From NCBI GenBank assembly GCA_947475225.1, contig CANJMQ010000010.1, positions 1-64,000 on the forward strand: 64,000 bases of DNA, read 5' to 3'. Both the position numbers and the translations under genes were made by a program. Under the pieces are notes generated by a model. The model did no database searches. It worked only from the letters and a program-made list of their open reading frames with translations, and had not been told where the DNA came from. Shown here piece by piece: positions 1 to 9,785 of this stretch. How positions within the stretch are numbered: the stretch's first letter is position 1; each line of letters opens with the position of its first letter. The stretch comes from Bradyrhizobiaceae bacterium (GTDB lineage: Bacteria > Pseudomonadota > Alphaproteobacteria > Rhizobiales > Aestuariivirgaceae).

Positions 1-111
1 CGCTCTCAACAGGGCCAACTTCAACAGGCGGCGGCGGCAGCCCTGGGGCACGGGAAACCCGATGCGGCCCAGCGACTGGCGGATCTCGCGGTCAAACTCG
101 CAGGGAAATAA
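1..111 (+). CDS. murG: MurG, C-terminal end (partial)
   Basis: The open frame runs in from the left edge and stops at TAA 109-111, three bases before murC. Its last residues (AAQRLADLAVKLAGK) match the usual C-terminal helix of MurG, the membrane-associated glycosyltransferase that adds GlcNAc to lipid I to make lipid II. Only 36 residues are visible, so identification rests on this tail and on the murG-murC order typical of dcw clusters. Confidence 0.75.
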   Translation, partial: RSQQGQLQQAAAAALGHGKPDAAQRLADLAVKLAGK

Positions 112-114
112 GCC

Positions 115-1530
115 ATGAAACTCCCGGGCAATGTCGGTCCCATCCACTTCATCGGAATCGGCGGCATCGGCATGAGCGGCATCGCCGAGGTGATGGCGAC
201 GCTGGGCTACAAGGTGCAGGGCTCTGACCTCACCGACAATTACAACGTGGCGCGCCTGAGGAAGAATGGCATCGATGTCCATGTTGGCCACAAGGCGGAA
301 AACCTGGGGGATGCACAGGTCGTGGTCGTCTCCTCAGCGGTGAAGGACGACAATCCGGAACTGGTCGAGGCGCGCAACCGCTATCTGCCCATCGTGCGCC
401 GCGCCGAAATGCTGGCCGAGTTGATGCGCTTCAAGTCCTGTATCGCCGTCGGCGGTACGCATGGCAAGACGACGACCACCTCGCTGGTGGCGGCCCTGCT
501 CGATGCAGGGAACCTCGATCCGACTGTCATCAACGGCGGCATCATCAACGCCTATGGCACCAATGCCCGCCTCGGCAAGGGCGACTGGATGGTGGTGGAG
601 TCGGATGAGTCCGACGGCACCTTCGTCAAGCTTCCGGCCGATATCGTGATTGTCACCAATATCGACCCCGAACACCTCGACCACTACGGCACCTTCGACA
701 AGGCCAAGGAAGCCTTCCTCGCCTTCGTCGAGAACATTCCCTTCTATGGCTTTGCGGTCATGTGCATCGACCATCCAGTGGTGCAGGAGATGATCGGCAA
801 GGTGCGCGACCGCCGCGTCATCACCTATGGCCGCAGCCCGCAGGCTGATGTGCGCCTGACCGACGTTCGCTATGAAGACGGCGAGACGCGCTTCTCGGTG
901 TGCCTGACCAACCGGCGCACTGGTGAGACGCATGACATCAACAACCTCAGCCTTGCCATTCCTGGCGACCACAATGCCTTGAACTCGACGGCCGCCATTG
1001 TGGTCGCCAGGGAACTTGGTATTTCAGACGAGGGCATCCGCAAGGGCTTCAAGAGCTTCACCGGCGTGAAGCGCCGCTTCACCCGGACCGGCGAGCACAA
1101 CGGCATCATCGTCTATGATGATTATGGCCACCATCCCGTGGAAATTGCCGCAGTGCTGAAGGCGGCGCGGGGTGTTGCCAAGGGCAAGGTTATCGCTGTC
1201 ATGCAGCCGCACCGCTACACGCGGCTCTCCTCGCTGTTCAATGATTTCTGCACCTGCTTCAATGACGCTGACACTGTTGTCATTGCCCCGGTCTATGCGG
1301 CAGGCGAGCAGCCCATCGACGGTGCATCGCATACGTCGCTGGCCGAAGGCCTGAAGTCACGCGGCCACCGTTCGGTTCACACGATCGACAAGCCGGAGCA
1401 ACTGGCTCCGCTGGTGCGCAGCATTGCTAAGCCCGGCGACATCGTGATGTGCCTGGGTGCTGGAACCATCACCCAGTGGGCCTATGCGCTTCCCGGCCAG
1501 CTTGAGGCCTTCGACAAGGCGCAGTCATGA
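115..1530 (+). CDS. murC: UDP-N-acetylmuramate--L-alanine ligase
   Basis: Cytoplasmic ATP-dependent ligase adding the first amino acid, L-alanine, to UDP-MurNAc. At 471 residues it has the normal length. The N-terminal dinucleotide-type fold shows [15 protein letters not shown] (about 11-25), the ATP loop GTHGKTT lies at 114-120, ESDESDGTF begins near 162, and the Mur ligase C-terminal domain carries DDYGHHPVE and MQPHRYTR. It follows murG by three bases and its stop overlaps the murB start (ATGA), which suggests translational coupling within the dcw operon. Confidence 0.98.
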   Translation: MKLPGNVGPIHFIGIGGIGMSGIAEVMATLGYKVQGSDLTDNYNVARLRKNGIDVHVGHKAENLGDAQVVVVSSAVKDDNPELVEARNRYLPIVRRAEMLAELMRFKSCIAVGGTHGKTTTTSLVAALLDAGNLDPTVINGGIINAYGTNARLGKGDWMVVESDESDGTFVKLPADIVIVTNIDPEHLDHYGTFDKAKEAFLAFVENIPFYGFAVMCIDHPVVQEMIGKVRDRRVITYGRSPQADVRLTDVRYEDGETRFSVCLTNRRTGETHDINNLSLAIPGDHNALNSTAAIVVARELGISDEGIRKGFKSFTGVKRRFTRTGEHNGIIVYDDYGHHPVEIAAVLKAARGVAKGKVIAVMQPHRYTRLSSLFNDFCTCFNDADTVVIAPVYAAGEQPIDGASHTSLAEGLKSRGHRSVHTIDKPEQLAPLVRSIAKPGDIVMCLGAGTITQWAYALPGQLEAFDKAQS

Positions 1531-2456
1531 CCAAGCGCGACGGTGACGCGCTGCTGAAGCGCCTGCCGCAGGTGCGTGGAAGACTAGAGGCCAATGCGCC
1601 GCTCGCCGACCTCACGTGGTTTCGCGCCGGTGGCCCGGCGGAAGTGCTGTTCACACCCGCCGACGAGGCGGACCTTGCTGCCTTCCTGAGGGAAACGCCA
1701 TGGGAAGTGCCGGTCTGTGTCATCGGCGTCGGCTCCAACCTGCTGGTGCGGGATGGTGGCGTGCCGGGCGTGGTCATCCGGCTTGGCAAGGGCTTCGCCG
1801 ACGTCAGCGAAGACCCCGGCCATCGTGTGAGGGCAGGGACGGCAGCGCTGGACGTGCGCGTCGCCCGCTTCGCGCTGGAGAAAAGTATCGACTCGTTAAC
1901 CTTTCTGAGAGGTATACCGGGCACGATCGGCGGTGCGTTGCGCATGAATGCCGGGGCCTATGGGGGCGAGACGAAGGACATTCTGATCGAGGCGCGCGCT
2001 GTCGACCGGTCAGGGAATATCCACGTGCTTACCAACGCGGACATGAAATATACCTATCGCCATTGCGGCGCGCCTGAGGACCTTGTGTTCACGCAGGCGT
2101 TGTTGCAGGGCCGTGCGGGTGACCCTGCCGAGATTTCCGCCGCTATGGACAAGATCACCGAGAGCCGCGAGGCCACCCAGCCGATCAAGAGCCGCACCGG
2201 CGGCTCCACCTTCAAGAACCCGCCAGGCAACAAGTCCTGGCAACTGATCGACAAGGCCGGCATGCGCGGCTTTGCTGTGGGGCCTGCCAAGGTGTCAGAA
2301 CTCCATTGCAACTTCCTTATAAACGAGGGCGGCGCCACCGCCACGCAGATTGAGGAACTCGGTGAAACCGTTCGCGACAAGGTGAAGGCGACCTCGGGGA
2401 TCGAACTCGACTGGGAAATCAAGCGCATCGGCCTCAAGGCCGGAGATGCTTCGTGA
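1527..2456 (+). CDS. murB: UDP-N-acetylenolpyruvoylglucosamine reductase
   Basis: FAD-dependent reductase that makes UDP-MurNAc in the cytoplasm, 309 residues. The FAD-binding segment [10 protein letters not shown] lies near residues 70-79, followed by [20 protein letters not shown]; the catalytic serine region [11 protein letters not shown] is near 221 and the C-terminal active-site glutamate lies in [13 protein letters not shown]. The arrangement fits type II-like MurB of alphaproteobacteria. The start overlaps the murC stop by four bases and the stop overlaps the GTG start of ddl. Confidence 0.97.
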   Translation: MTKRDGDALLKRLPQVRGRLEANAPLADLTWFRAGGPAEVLFTPADEADLAAFLRETPWEVPVCVIGVGSNLLVRDGGVPGVVIRLGKGFADVSEDPGHRVRAGTAALDVRVARFALEKSIDSLTFLRGIPGTIGGALRMNAGAYGGETKDILIEARAVDRSGNIHVLTNADMKYTYRHCGAPEDLVFTQALLQGRAGDPAEISAAMDKITESREATQPIKSRTGGSTFKNPPGNKSWQLIDKAGMRGFAVGPAKVSELHCNFLINEGGATATQIEELGETVRDKVKATSGIELDWEIKRIGLKAGDAS

Positions 2457-3385
2457 TCCGTGTGCCATCCAGCACGACGGTCGCCGTGCTGCTGGGCGGC
2501 TGGTCCGCCGAGCGTGAGGTGAGCCTGAGTTCGGGCAAGGCCTGCACCGCCGCGCTGGAGCGCGCCGGCTTCAAGGCCGTGCCCATCGACGTCAGGCGCG
2601 AGACCATTGTCGCCGATCTGCTGCGGCTGAAGCCCGACGTTGCCTTCAACGCGCTGCACGGCAAGTGGGGCGAGGACGGCTGCTGCGCCGCCATCCTCGA
2701 GACGCTGCAGATTTCCTATACGCATTCCGGCGTGCTGGCCTCCTCGCTCGCCATGCACAAGGAAAAATCCAAGATCATGTTCCGCGCCGCCGGCGTGCCG
2801 GTGGCCGAGAGCCTGCTGGTGCCGCTGGAAGACGTCGCGGCCGGCCATCCCATGAAGCCGCCCTATGTGGTGAAGCCCGTGGCGGAAGGTTCCAGCGTCG
2901 GCGTCCACATCGTCCTCGAAGGTGCAAACGCTCCCGTAAGGGCCGTGCTCGACGAGCGCGCCATCTTCGGCAGCCACGCCATGGTCGAGCGCTTCGTGCC
3001 GGGCCGGGAGCTCACCTGCGCTGTGATCGGCGACAGGGCACTGGGCGTCATCGACATCGTCTCGAAGGGATCGGGCTGGTACGACTACGAGGCCAAATAT
3101 GCGCCGGGCGGCTCGCAGCACATCCTGCCTGCGCGAATTCCGGCGGACATCTACAGGAAATGCCAGGACTATGCACTGGCTGCTCACAATTCGCTGGGTT
3201 GCCGCGGCGTATCTCGCACCGATTTCCGCTATGATGAGAAGGCGGGCGACCTGATCGTGCTGGAAGTGAACACCCAGCCCGGCATGACGGGCACCTCGCT
3301 GGTGCCGGAACTCGCAGCCCACGCCGGCCAGAGCTATGAGGAACTCGTGACCTGGATGGTCAACGATGCATCGGTGGACAGATGA
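2453..3385 (+). CDS. ddl: D-alanine--D-alanine ligase
   Basis: ATP-grasp enzyme joining two D-alanines for the peptidoglycan pentapeptide, 310 residues. Visible family marks are [16 protein letters not shown] at the N-terminus, [11 protein letters not shown], the ATP-grasp lysine segment [13 protein letters not shown], and the metal/substrate loop EVNTQPGMT near residue 271. The start is GTG 2453, in a four-base overlap with murB; the end overlaps ftsQ in the same way. Position in the dcw cluster supports the DdlB type. Confidence 0.97.
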   Translation: MIRVPSSTTVAVLLGGWSAEREVSLSSGKACTAALERAGFKAVPIDVRRETIVADLLRLKPDVAFNALHGKWGEDGCCAAILETLQISYTHSGVLASSLAMHKEKSKIMFRAAGVPVAESLLVPLEDVAAGHPMKPPYVVKPVAEGSSVGVHIVLEGANAPVRAVLDERAIFGSHAMVERFVPGRELTCAVIGDRALGVIDIVSKGSGWYDYEAKYAPGGSQHILPARIPADIYRKCQDYALAAHNSLGCRGVSRTDFRYDEKAGDLIVLEVNTQPGMTGTSLVPELAAHAGQSYEELVTWMVNDASVDR

Positions 3386-4236
3386 ACGACGACTTCTCCG
3401 TCTATCAGCGCCGCAGCCACTCCTGGCTCGACCAGGGTAAAACGCTGCGGGTGCGGCTCGCGGCCCGCGCTGCGGCGCTGCTGATGCTCGGTGGTGTGAT
3501 CATGACGGGCTTGGTCAATGGAGGCTACCTTGATTACGATGGCAGCCCCTGGATGCTGCTGCCGGGCAAGGCGGCGAGCGTCGTGGGCATGGCCGCGCAG
3601 GAAATCACCATCACAGGCCTCGAGCACCATGAGCCGGAGACGCTGCTTTCGGCGATCGGCGTCGAGCCTGGCGGTTCGCTGATGGGCTTCGACGCGGTGC
3701 AGGCGCGCAACATCCTGCAGAACCTCGACTGGGTCGAGACGGCCAAGGTGCAACGTCTGTTTCCCAACCAGCTCGTCGTCGAGGTGAAGGAGCGTGAGCC
3801 CTTCGCCATCTGGCAGCGCGGAACGGCCTATTACGTGATCGACAGGTCGGGTGCCGCAATGAGCGGCCTCGAGGCCTCGCAGATGGTACGCCTCCCGCTG
3901 GTGACGGGTGAGGGGGCCAACGTTGCAGCGGCGGAACTCATTAACCAACTTGCAGCCTATCCCGACATAATGTTGCAGGTGAAGGCAGCTGCCCGCGTCG
4001 GCAGCCGGCGCTGGACCCTTTATCTCGACAACGGCATCACGGTGCAGTTGCCGGAAAGGGACTGGCAGCAGGCAATCGCCATGGCGGACCAGTTGAACAA
4101 GACGCAGAAGATCCTGGCGCGCGGCATCCGCTCGATGGACCTGCGCCTTCAGGGCCGGGTGACGGTTGAGGTGGCGGAGATCGCCGCCACCGACATGAAG
4201 GCCGGAGACAAGAAGACGGTGGCCGGAACCAATTGA
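3382..4236 (+). CDS. ftsQ: Cell division protein FtsQ
   Basis: Bitopic inner-membrane division protein that links early and late divisome proteins (FtsB/FtsL partners), 284 residues. A basic cytoplasmic N-terminus precedes one membrane segment at about 31-50, then a POTRA domain (ITGLEHHEPETLLSAIGV to VVEVKEREPFAIWQ, roughly 74-142) and the FtsQ beta domain. The start ATGA overlaps ddl. The residues after about 265 look disordered and charged. Identification is by domain order and position between ddl and ftsA. Confidence 0.95.
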   Translation: MNDDFSVYQRRSHSWLDQGKTLRVRLAARAAALLMLGGVIMTGLVNGGYLDYDGSPWMLLPGKAASVVGMAAQEITITGLEHHEPETLLSAIGVEPGGSLMGFDAVQARNILQNLDWVETAKVQRLFPNQLVVEVKEREPFAIWQRGTAYYVIDRSGAAMSGLEASQMVRLPLVTGEGANVAAAELINQLAAYPDIMLQVKAAARVGSRRWTLYLDNGITVQLPERDWQQAIAMADQLNKTQKILARGIRSMDLRLQGRVTVEVAEIAATDMKAGDKKTVAGTN

Positions 4237-4276
4237 TGGCGGCCAGGCAGGCGTGAGTTCCGAGGGGTTGGCGTAG

Positions 4277-5602
4277 ATGACGGTTGTTCAGTTCCAGGGC
4301 AAGGGCACGGCCAAGGGCACACTGGTCCCCAAGGGCGGGCTCGTTGCAGCGCTCGATATCGGATCGACCAAGATCAGCTGCCTCATCGCCGAGGCCGTTC
4401 CCGCCAAGCACCGTACTTCGGACTCCGAAGACAGGCATACGCTCAAGGTCCTCGGCACCGGCCACCAGCTTTCACGCGGCATCCGCGGCGGGGCCATCGT
4501 CAACATGGACGAGGCCGAACGGGCCATCCGCCTGACGGTGGATGCGGCGGAGCGCATGGCCCAGCGCACAATCAGCGAAATCTATGTGAATGTGTCAGGT
4601 GGGCGCCCGCAGTCGCAGCGCTACATCGGTTCGGTTCCAACCCATATGGGCGAGGTCATGCAGCGCGACACGGACAGGGCGCTCAATGCGGCGCTCGACC
4701 AGGTCGATCCCGGCCGCCGTTCCATCATGCACATCACGCCGCTGCAGTATCACCTCGATGATGCCAGCGGCATCAAGGATCCTGCGGGCCTGTTCGGTGA
4801 CAACCTTGCGCTTGACCTGAGCGTCGTCACCGTCGAGGCCCCGCATCTCAAGAACCTCGTCATGGCGGTCGAGCGCGCCCATCTGTCGGTCGCCGGCTTC
4901 GTGATCGCGCCCTACGCCGCCGCCCGCGCCGTGCTGGCCGACGACGAGAAGTCGCTGGGCGTTACCGTGGTCGACATGGGCGGCTCAACCACGTCCTTCG
5001 CGGTGTTTCACGAGAACCACCTGGTGATGGCGGACGTGCTGCCGATCGGCGGGCAGCACATCACCAATGACATCGCCCGCGGCCTGTCGACCACCATCGC
5101 CCATGCCGAGCGCATGAAGACGCTGTGGGGGTCTGCGCTGTCGAGCACAGTTGACGAACGCGAGATGATTTCCGTGCCGCTGCTCGGCGAGCGTGGTGTC
5201 GATACCGTGCAGCAGGTGCCGAAGTCGATGCTCACCGGTATCATTCGCCCGCGGCTCGAGGAAACCTTCGAGATGCTCCGCAACCGTCTTGACGGGTCAG
5301 GACTGGCCCATTTCGGCGGCTGCCGGATGGTGATCACCGGCGGCGCCAGCCAGTTGAACGGCGTCCAGGAAGTGGCCAGCCAGTGGACCGGCCGCCAGGT
5401 CCGCATGGGCTTCCCCGCCCATGTGCCAGGCATGCCGGAAAGCGCCCATGCCCCGGCCTTCTCGGTCTGCGCCGGGCTCCTCAACTATGCGCTGAAGCCT
5501 GATCGCCACTATGAGCTTCCCAAGCACAAGGTAAAGCAGGTGGAACGTGCCCAGCAGAACTATGTAACCCGCGTGGGCCGGTGGATCGCCGAGAGCTTCT
5601 GA
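4277..5602 (+). CDS. ftsA: Cell division protein FtsA
   Basis: Actin-like ATPase that tethers FtsZ filaments to the membrane, 441 residues. Phosphate-binding and adenosine motifs are visible (ALDIGSTKISCLIAE near 25-39; VTVVDMGGSTTSFAVF in the middle; MVITGGASQLNG late), with the SHS2/1C domain in between. The C-terminal tail RVGRWIAESF is the expected amphipathic membrane-targeting helix. It follows ftsQ by 40 bases. The next gene is not ftsZ, which is unusual for this cluster. Confidence 0.97.
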   Translation: MTVVQFQGKGTAKGTLVPKGGLVAALDIGSTKISCLIAEAVPAKHRTSDSEDRHTLKVLGTGHQLSRGIRGGAIVNMDEAERAIRLTVDAAERMAQRTISEIYVNVSGGRPQSQRYIGSVPTHMGEVMQRDTDRALNAALDQVDPGRRSIMHITPLQYHLDDASGIKDPAGLFGDNLALDLSVVTVEAPHLKNLVMAVERAHLSVAGFVIAPYAAARAVLADDEKSLGVTVVDMGGSTTSFAVFHENHLVMADVLPIGGQHITNDIARGLSTTIAHAERMKTLWGSALSSTVDEREMISVPLLGERGVDTVQQVPKSMLTGIIRPRLEETFEMLRNRLDGSGLAHFGGCRMVITGGASQLNGVQEVASQWTGRQVRMGFPAHVPGMPESAHAPAFSVCAGLLNYALKPDRHYELPKHKVKQVERAQQNYVTRVGRWIAESF

Positions 5603-5659
5603 CGCAAAGCAAGCCTCCATTTGCACCCACGGCGCTGAGGCCCTATATGCCTGGCCTCC

Positions 5660-6976
5660 ATGTTCGCGCTCGAAATTCTCCTGGTCCTCGCCCTCGTTGT
5701 GCTGAATGGCATCCTTGCCATGTCGGAACTGGCCATCGTTTCCTCCCGCACCGGGCGGCTCAGGTCCATGCGGGACCGGGGCGTCAAGGGTGCGCGTGCG
5801 GCGCTCGCGCTTGCCGAAAATCCCGGGCGCTTCCTGTCCACCGTGCAGGTCGGCATCAGCCTGGTCGGCATCCTGGCGGGCGCCTTCTCGGGGGCGGCAC
5901 TTGGCGACCGGCTCGCCGCCATGCTGGCGGGGCTGGGCATGCCGCAGAACTATGCGGGTCCAGTCGGCTTCACCATCGTTGTCACCATCATCACCTACAT
6001 CTCGGTGATTATCGGTGAACTTGTGCCGAAACAACTGGCGCTGAAGAACCCGGAGGTCATCGCCTGCCGCGTCGCCTATCCGATGGACCTCCTGTCGCGT
6101 ATCGCAGGGCCTTTTGTCTGGATGCTCGACGGCTCGGGCAAGGCGCTGATCCGTCTCCTTGGCCTCAAGGAATCGAGCGAGGCGGGTGTTACTGATGAGG
6201 AGATCAAGTCGCTGATCGCGGAGGCCGAGTCGGCGGGCGTCATCGAGAGCGGCGAGCGTGACATGATTGCCGGCGTCATGCGGCTGGGCGACCGCCCGGT
6301 GCGCGCGTTGATGACGCCGATGACCGACATCGACATGATTGCCATCGACGATGACCTTGCCGACATTCGCAAGAAGATCGTCGCGACGCCGCATTCCCGC
6401 ATCCCCGTGCACGGCAAGGATCCCGAGGAGGTGATCGGCATCGTGGTCATCAAGGATATCGCGGACGCGCTTCTGGAGCGGCGCAAGCTCGAGATCGGCA
6501 AGCTGGTGCAGAAGGTGCCGGTGATACCCGAAAGTATGCCTGCGCTGGAGGCGATGGAGCTATTTCGCGGCTCATCGATCCATGTTGCCTTCGTGCAGGA
6601 CGAGTATGGCCGTACCCTGGGGCTTGTCACTGCGGCTGACCTGTTGAGCGCTATCGCCGGAAGCCTTGAGCCGGTGGGAGAGGGGGATGACAGGGCCGTG
6701 CAGCGTGACGATGGCTCGTGGCTCCTTCCCGGTGACATGGCGGTCGACGAGATGGCAGAATTGATCGGTTTCGCCTTGCCGCCCAAGCGCCGCTACGAGA
6801 CGGTGGCGGGGCTCGTCATCGACGCCCTCAAGCACTTGCCGTCACTTGGCCAGGCCGTGAAACTCGGCAACTGGCGCTTCGAGGTGGTGGACCTTGACGG
6901 CCGGCGGGTCGACAAGGTTCTGGCCAGCCGGCTGCCCGACACCCACCGCCCCGCGCGCAGGGTCACGACAGGCTAA
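5660..6976 (+). CDS. CNNM/CorC-type (hemolysin family) membrane protein
   Basis: A 438-residue protein with an N-terminal DUF21 transmembrane domain (strongly hydrophobic near 1-28, 60-90 and 95-120), a pair of CBS domains (about 205-330, including TPMTDIDMIAIDDD and SIHVAFVQDEYGRTLGLVT), and a C-terminal CorC_HlyC domain (about 345-430). Such proteins are linked to Mg2+/Co2+ transport or resistance; the hemolysin name is historical. It sits between ftsA and ftsZ on the same strand, 57 bases after ftsA, so it may be co-transcribed with division genes. Substrate cannot be read from sequence. Confidence 0.9.
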   Translation: MFALEILLVLALVVLNGILAMSELAIVSSRTGRLRSMRDRGVKGARAALALAENPGRFLSTVQVGISLVGILAGAFSGAALGDRLAAMLAGLGMPQNYAGPVGFTIVVTIITYISVIIGELVPKQLALKNPEVIACRVAYPMDLLSRIAGPFVWMLDGSGKALIRLLGLKESSEAGVTDEEIKSLIAEAESAGVIESGERDMIAGVMRLGDRPVRALMTPMTDIDMIAIDDDLADIRKKIVATPHSRIPVHGKDPEEVIGIVVIKDIADALLERRKLEIGKLVQKVPVIPESMPALEAMELFRGSSIHVAFVQDEYGRTLGLVTAADLLSAIAGSLEPVGEGDDRAVQRDDGSWLLPGDMAVDEMAELIGFALPPKRRYETVAGLVIDALKHLPSLGQAVKLGNWRFEVVDLDGRRVDKVLASRLPDTHRPARRVTTG

Positions 6977-7036
6977 ACCGCGCGTTACCGCGAAGGTCCA
7001 TTTCTGAGCACATTTTATAGCTAGAAAGGGCAATGG

Positions 7037-7061
7037 TTAGCGCGCATTAACCATTTGTTAT
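7037..7061 (+). promoter_or_regulatory. Candidate CtrA-like site upstream of ftsZ
   Basis: TTAA at 7047-7050, seven bases, then TTAT at 7058-7061 is one mismatch from the CtrA consensus TTAA-N7-TTAA; a further TTAG half-site starts at 7037. It lies 54-78 bases before the ftsZ start in an AT-rich 138-base gap. In Caulobacter CtrA controls ftsZ transcription. Short AT motifs occur by chance, so this is only a candidate. Confidence 0.35.
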
Positions 7062-7114
7062 GGATTTGGTAAGAAATAGGTAAGCGGGCAAATCAATTCC
7101 GGGCGCCACGCAAA

Positions 7115-8716
7115 ATGACCATCAATCTCACCGTTCCGAACCTCTCAGATCTCAAGCCCCGCATCGCCGTTTTTGGTGTTGGAGGTGCTGGCGGCAACGC
7201 CGTCAACAACATGATCGAGAGCCGGTTGGAGGGGGTCGAGTTCGTTGTCGCCAACACCGATGCGCAGGCCCTGATGCAGAACGCCGCGCAGCGCCGCATT
7301 CAAATGGGTACGGCCCTGACCCAGGGGCTGGGTGCCGGATCTCAGCCGCAGATCGGTGCCGCCGCCGCCGAGGAGGCGTTGCCTGAAATCCTCGACCATC
7401 TCGCCGGCGCCCACATGGCCTTCATCACTGCCGGCATGGGCGGTGGCACCGGCACCGGTGCCGCACCCGTCATTGCCCGCGCAGCGAAAGAGCAGGGCAT
7501 CCTGACCGTTGGCGTCGTGACCAAGCCGTTCCAGTTCGAGGGCGTTCGCCGCCAGCAGACGGCTGAGCGCGGCATCGAGCAGTTGGCAAAGCATGTCGAC
7601 ACGCTCATCGTCATCCCCAACCAGAACCTGTTCCGGGTCGCCAATGAGAAGACCACCTTCGCCGCCGCCTTCGCGATGGCCGACCAGGTGCTCTACTCCG
7701 GCGTGGCCTCGATCACCGAACTGATGACCAAGGAAGGCCTGATCAACCTCGACTTTGCCGACGTGCGGGCGATCATGAGCGAAATGGGCCGCGCCATGAT
7801 GGGTACTGGCGAGGCTTCCGGCGACAAGCGTGCCATTGAAGCCGCCGAAGCCGCAATTTCGAACCCGCTGCTCGATGACGTGTCGATGCGCGGTGCCCGT
7901 GGTCTTCTCATCTCGATCACCGGCGGTCCGGACCTTACCCTCTATGAGGTTGATGAGGCTGCCACCCGCATTCGTGAGGAAGTGGATCCCGAGGCCAACA
8001 TCATTCTTGGCGCCACCTTTGATGAATCCCTCGAGGGCATCATGCGCGTATCGGTGGTTGCCACCGGCCTTGCCGCCGAAGCCATGAAGGGCGGAAAGAG
8101 CACTTCCGCCGAATCCGAAGAAGTGCCCGAGAAGCCGTCGGTGTTCGGATGGACCGGCAAGCAGGCTGCGCCGCCCAAGAAGCCGCTTGCCACGGTTGTC
8201 GCTGCGCCGACGCCTGTTGTTGCGCCTGCCCCTTCCATTGCCGCCCGCGTTGCAGCGCCCGCACCGCAGCCTGCCGCTGTGCCCGCGCCCGTTCAGCTTC
8301 GCATGGGGGGAGAACATTCCGAGGCGGTGCCGCCCATTCCGGCTGCGGTCATTCCGGAGCGTTCGCCCGTTCCGACTGCTGCCCGCGTGCGCATGCCTGC
8401 CATTGATGACTTCCCGCCGCAGGTGAAGAAGCAGATCGAGGCTCAGCAGACCCGCATCGAGACCATTGCCAACCATGCCGATAAGAAGAAGCCCGGGCTG
8501 TTCCAGCGCCTCGCGTCGGTTGGTCTCGGCCGCAAGGATGACCCACCTGCGGCATCAGCCCAGCGCGACCCGTCGATTGCGATGCAACCCGCTCCGCAGC
8601 GCCCATTGATGGCGCCGCGCGCCCATGCGCCGTCGCCTCAGCCTCAGCATCACGAGCAGCACCTCGACGATGACCAGCTCGAAATTCCCGCCTTCCTGCG
8701 TCGCCAGGCCAACTGA
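7115..8716 (+). CDS. ftsZ: Cell division protein FtsZ
   Basis: Tubulin-like GTPase that forms the division ring. The G-box [15 protein letters not shown] is near residue 109 and the synergy loop [11 protein letters not shown] near 211. At 533 residues it is longer than enteric FtsZ because of an Ala/Pro-rich linker (about 330-515), as in other alphaproteobacteria. The C-terminal peptide [15 protein letters not shown] is the conserved FtsA-binding tail. It has its own 138-base upstream region and a hairpin downstream, so it is probably transcribed independently as well as from the dcw cluster. Confidence 0.99.
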   Translation: MTINLTVPNLSDLKPRIAVFGVGGAGGNAVNNMIESRLEGVEFVVANTDAQALMQNAAQRRIQMGTALTQGLGAGSQPQIGAAAAEEALPEILDHLAGAHMAFITAGMGGGTGTGAAPVIARAAKEQGILTVGVVTKPFQFEGVRRQQTAERGIEQLAKHVDTLIVIPNQNLFRVANEKTTFAAAFAMADQVLYSGVASITELMTKEGLINLDFADVRAIMSEMGRAMMGTGEASGDKRAIEAAEAAISNPLLDDVSMRGARGLLISITGGPDLTLYEVDEAATRIREEVDPEANIILGATFDESLEGIMRVSVVATGLAAEAMKGGKSTSAESEEVPEKPSVFGWTGKQAAPPKKPLATVVAAPTPVVAPAPSIAARVAAPAPQPAAVPAPVQLRMGGEHSEAVPPIPAAVIPERSPVPTAARVRMPAIDDFPPQVKKQIEAQQTRIETIANHADKKKPGLFQRLASVGLGRKDDPPAASAQRDPSIAMQPAPQRPLMAPRAHAPSPQPQHHEQHLDDDQLEIPAFLRRQAN

Positions 8717-8739
8717 TTGTTATTAAAGAAAAAACTTGC

Positions 8740-8770
8740 AAACCCGGCGGGTCACACTTCCGCCGGGTTT
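8740..8770 (+). terminator. Hairpin after ftsZ
   Basis: AAACCCGGCGG (8740-8750) pairs perfectly with CCGCCGGGTTT (8760-8770) across a 9-base loop, 24 bases after the ftsZ stop. There is no long T-run after it, so termination may be partial or factor-aided. Confidence 0.6.
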
Positions 8771-8833
8771 GCCGCATTAAACGCTTCGCATGTTGGCGTC
8801 CGGCGCGCCGCGGTTTATTGAGACGGTTGGCTG

Positions 8834-9751
8834 GTGCAGGTGGGGTTGAAGGTGACGAGACGGATTTCGCAAGGCATTGCGGCAGCATTGGTCGCCGTTC
8901 TGCTGTCTGGCTGCGCCACCAAACTGATGGACGGCATCTGGGGCGATGATTCGAGTGCGACTTCCGCCGCCGCGGCGTCTTCAACTGCCGCCGTCGCGCC
9001 TGACATGGCCGCCGCCCAGGAAGATGCCGCTGTCGCCAAGCTCTACAATGAGGCGCTCGCAGACCTGAACGGGAATTCCCTGAGGTCCGCGCTGAAGCAG
9101 TTCGGTGAGGTGGAGCGGCAATACCCCTATTCGAGCTATGCCACCCAGGCCCTTCTGATGCAGGCCTATATCAGCTACAAGCTCGGCAAGTGGGATGACT
9201 CGGTCAACGCCGCCAACCGCTACATCACGCTGCATCCTGGCGGCAAGGATGTGGGCTACGCCTATTACCTTGTAGCCGTCTGTAACTACGACCAGATCGG
9301 CAATACGAGGCACGACCAGTCGTCCACCAAGCGGGCGCTCGATGCCCTCCAGGAGGTCGCCCAGCGCTTCCCCGACACGTCCTATGCGGCGGATGCGGCG
9401 ACGAAAGTGCTCGTGGCGCGTGATCATCTGGCCGGCAAGGAGATGGAGGTTGGCCGCTACTATTACCGGCAGGGCGCCTATCTCGCCGGTATCAACCGCT
9501 TCAAGACGGTGGTCACCGACTATCGCAACACCAGCCAGACGCCTGAGGCGCTCTATCGTCTGACCGAAGGCTACATGGCGCTGGGCGTGGTCTCCGAGGC
9601 GCAGACGGCGGCCGCCGTTCTCGGCACCAACTATCCCCAGTCGCAGTGGTATAAGGATGCCTATCAACTGGTCTCGACCGACGGCCAGGTGCCGGAAGCC
9701 AGCAAGGAATCCTGGATCACCAAGGCCTTCGACGCCGTCAACCCGCTGTAA
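8834..9751 (+). CDS. bamD: Outer membrane assembly lipoprotein BamD
   Basis: Lipoprotein of the BAM complex that inserts beta-barrel proteins in the outer membrane. A signal peptide ends in the lipobox LLSGCA (cysteine about residue 27), followed by an Ala/Ser linker and TPR-like repeats (LYNEALADLNGNSLRSALKQFGEVERQYPYSSYATQ and following, about 70-290). The GTG start at 8834 is one option; GTG 8852 would leave a shorter signal peptide and also fits. About 305 residues, normal for the family. In relatives lpxC usually separates ftsZ and bamD; here it does not. Confidence 0.93.
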   Translation: MQVGLKVTRRISQGIAAALVAVLLSGCATKLMDGIWGDDSSATSAAAASSTAAVAPDMAAAQEDAAVAKLYNEALADLNGNSLRSALKQFGEVERQYPYSSYATQALLMQAYISYKLGKWDDSVNAANRYITLHPGGKDVGYAYYLVAVCNYDQIGNTRHDQSSTKRALDALQEVAQRFPDTSYAADAATKVLVARDHLAGKEMEVGRYYYRQGAYLAGINRFKTVVTDYRNTSQTPEALYRLTEGYMALGVVSEAQTAAAVLGTNYPQSQWYKDAYQLVSTDGQVPEASKESWITKAFDAVNPL

Positions 9752-9785
9752 ATCAGGCTCGCCTGAGGCTCCGACTCCGCTATAA

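Noticed and set aside
2054-3322. A 422-codon open frame on the minus strand opposite murB and ddl
   Set aside because: Low-complexity shadow translation with His/Arg/Ala bias; the plus strand carries complete murB and ddl.
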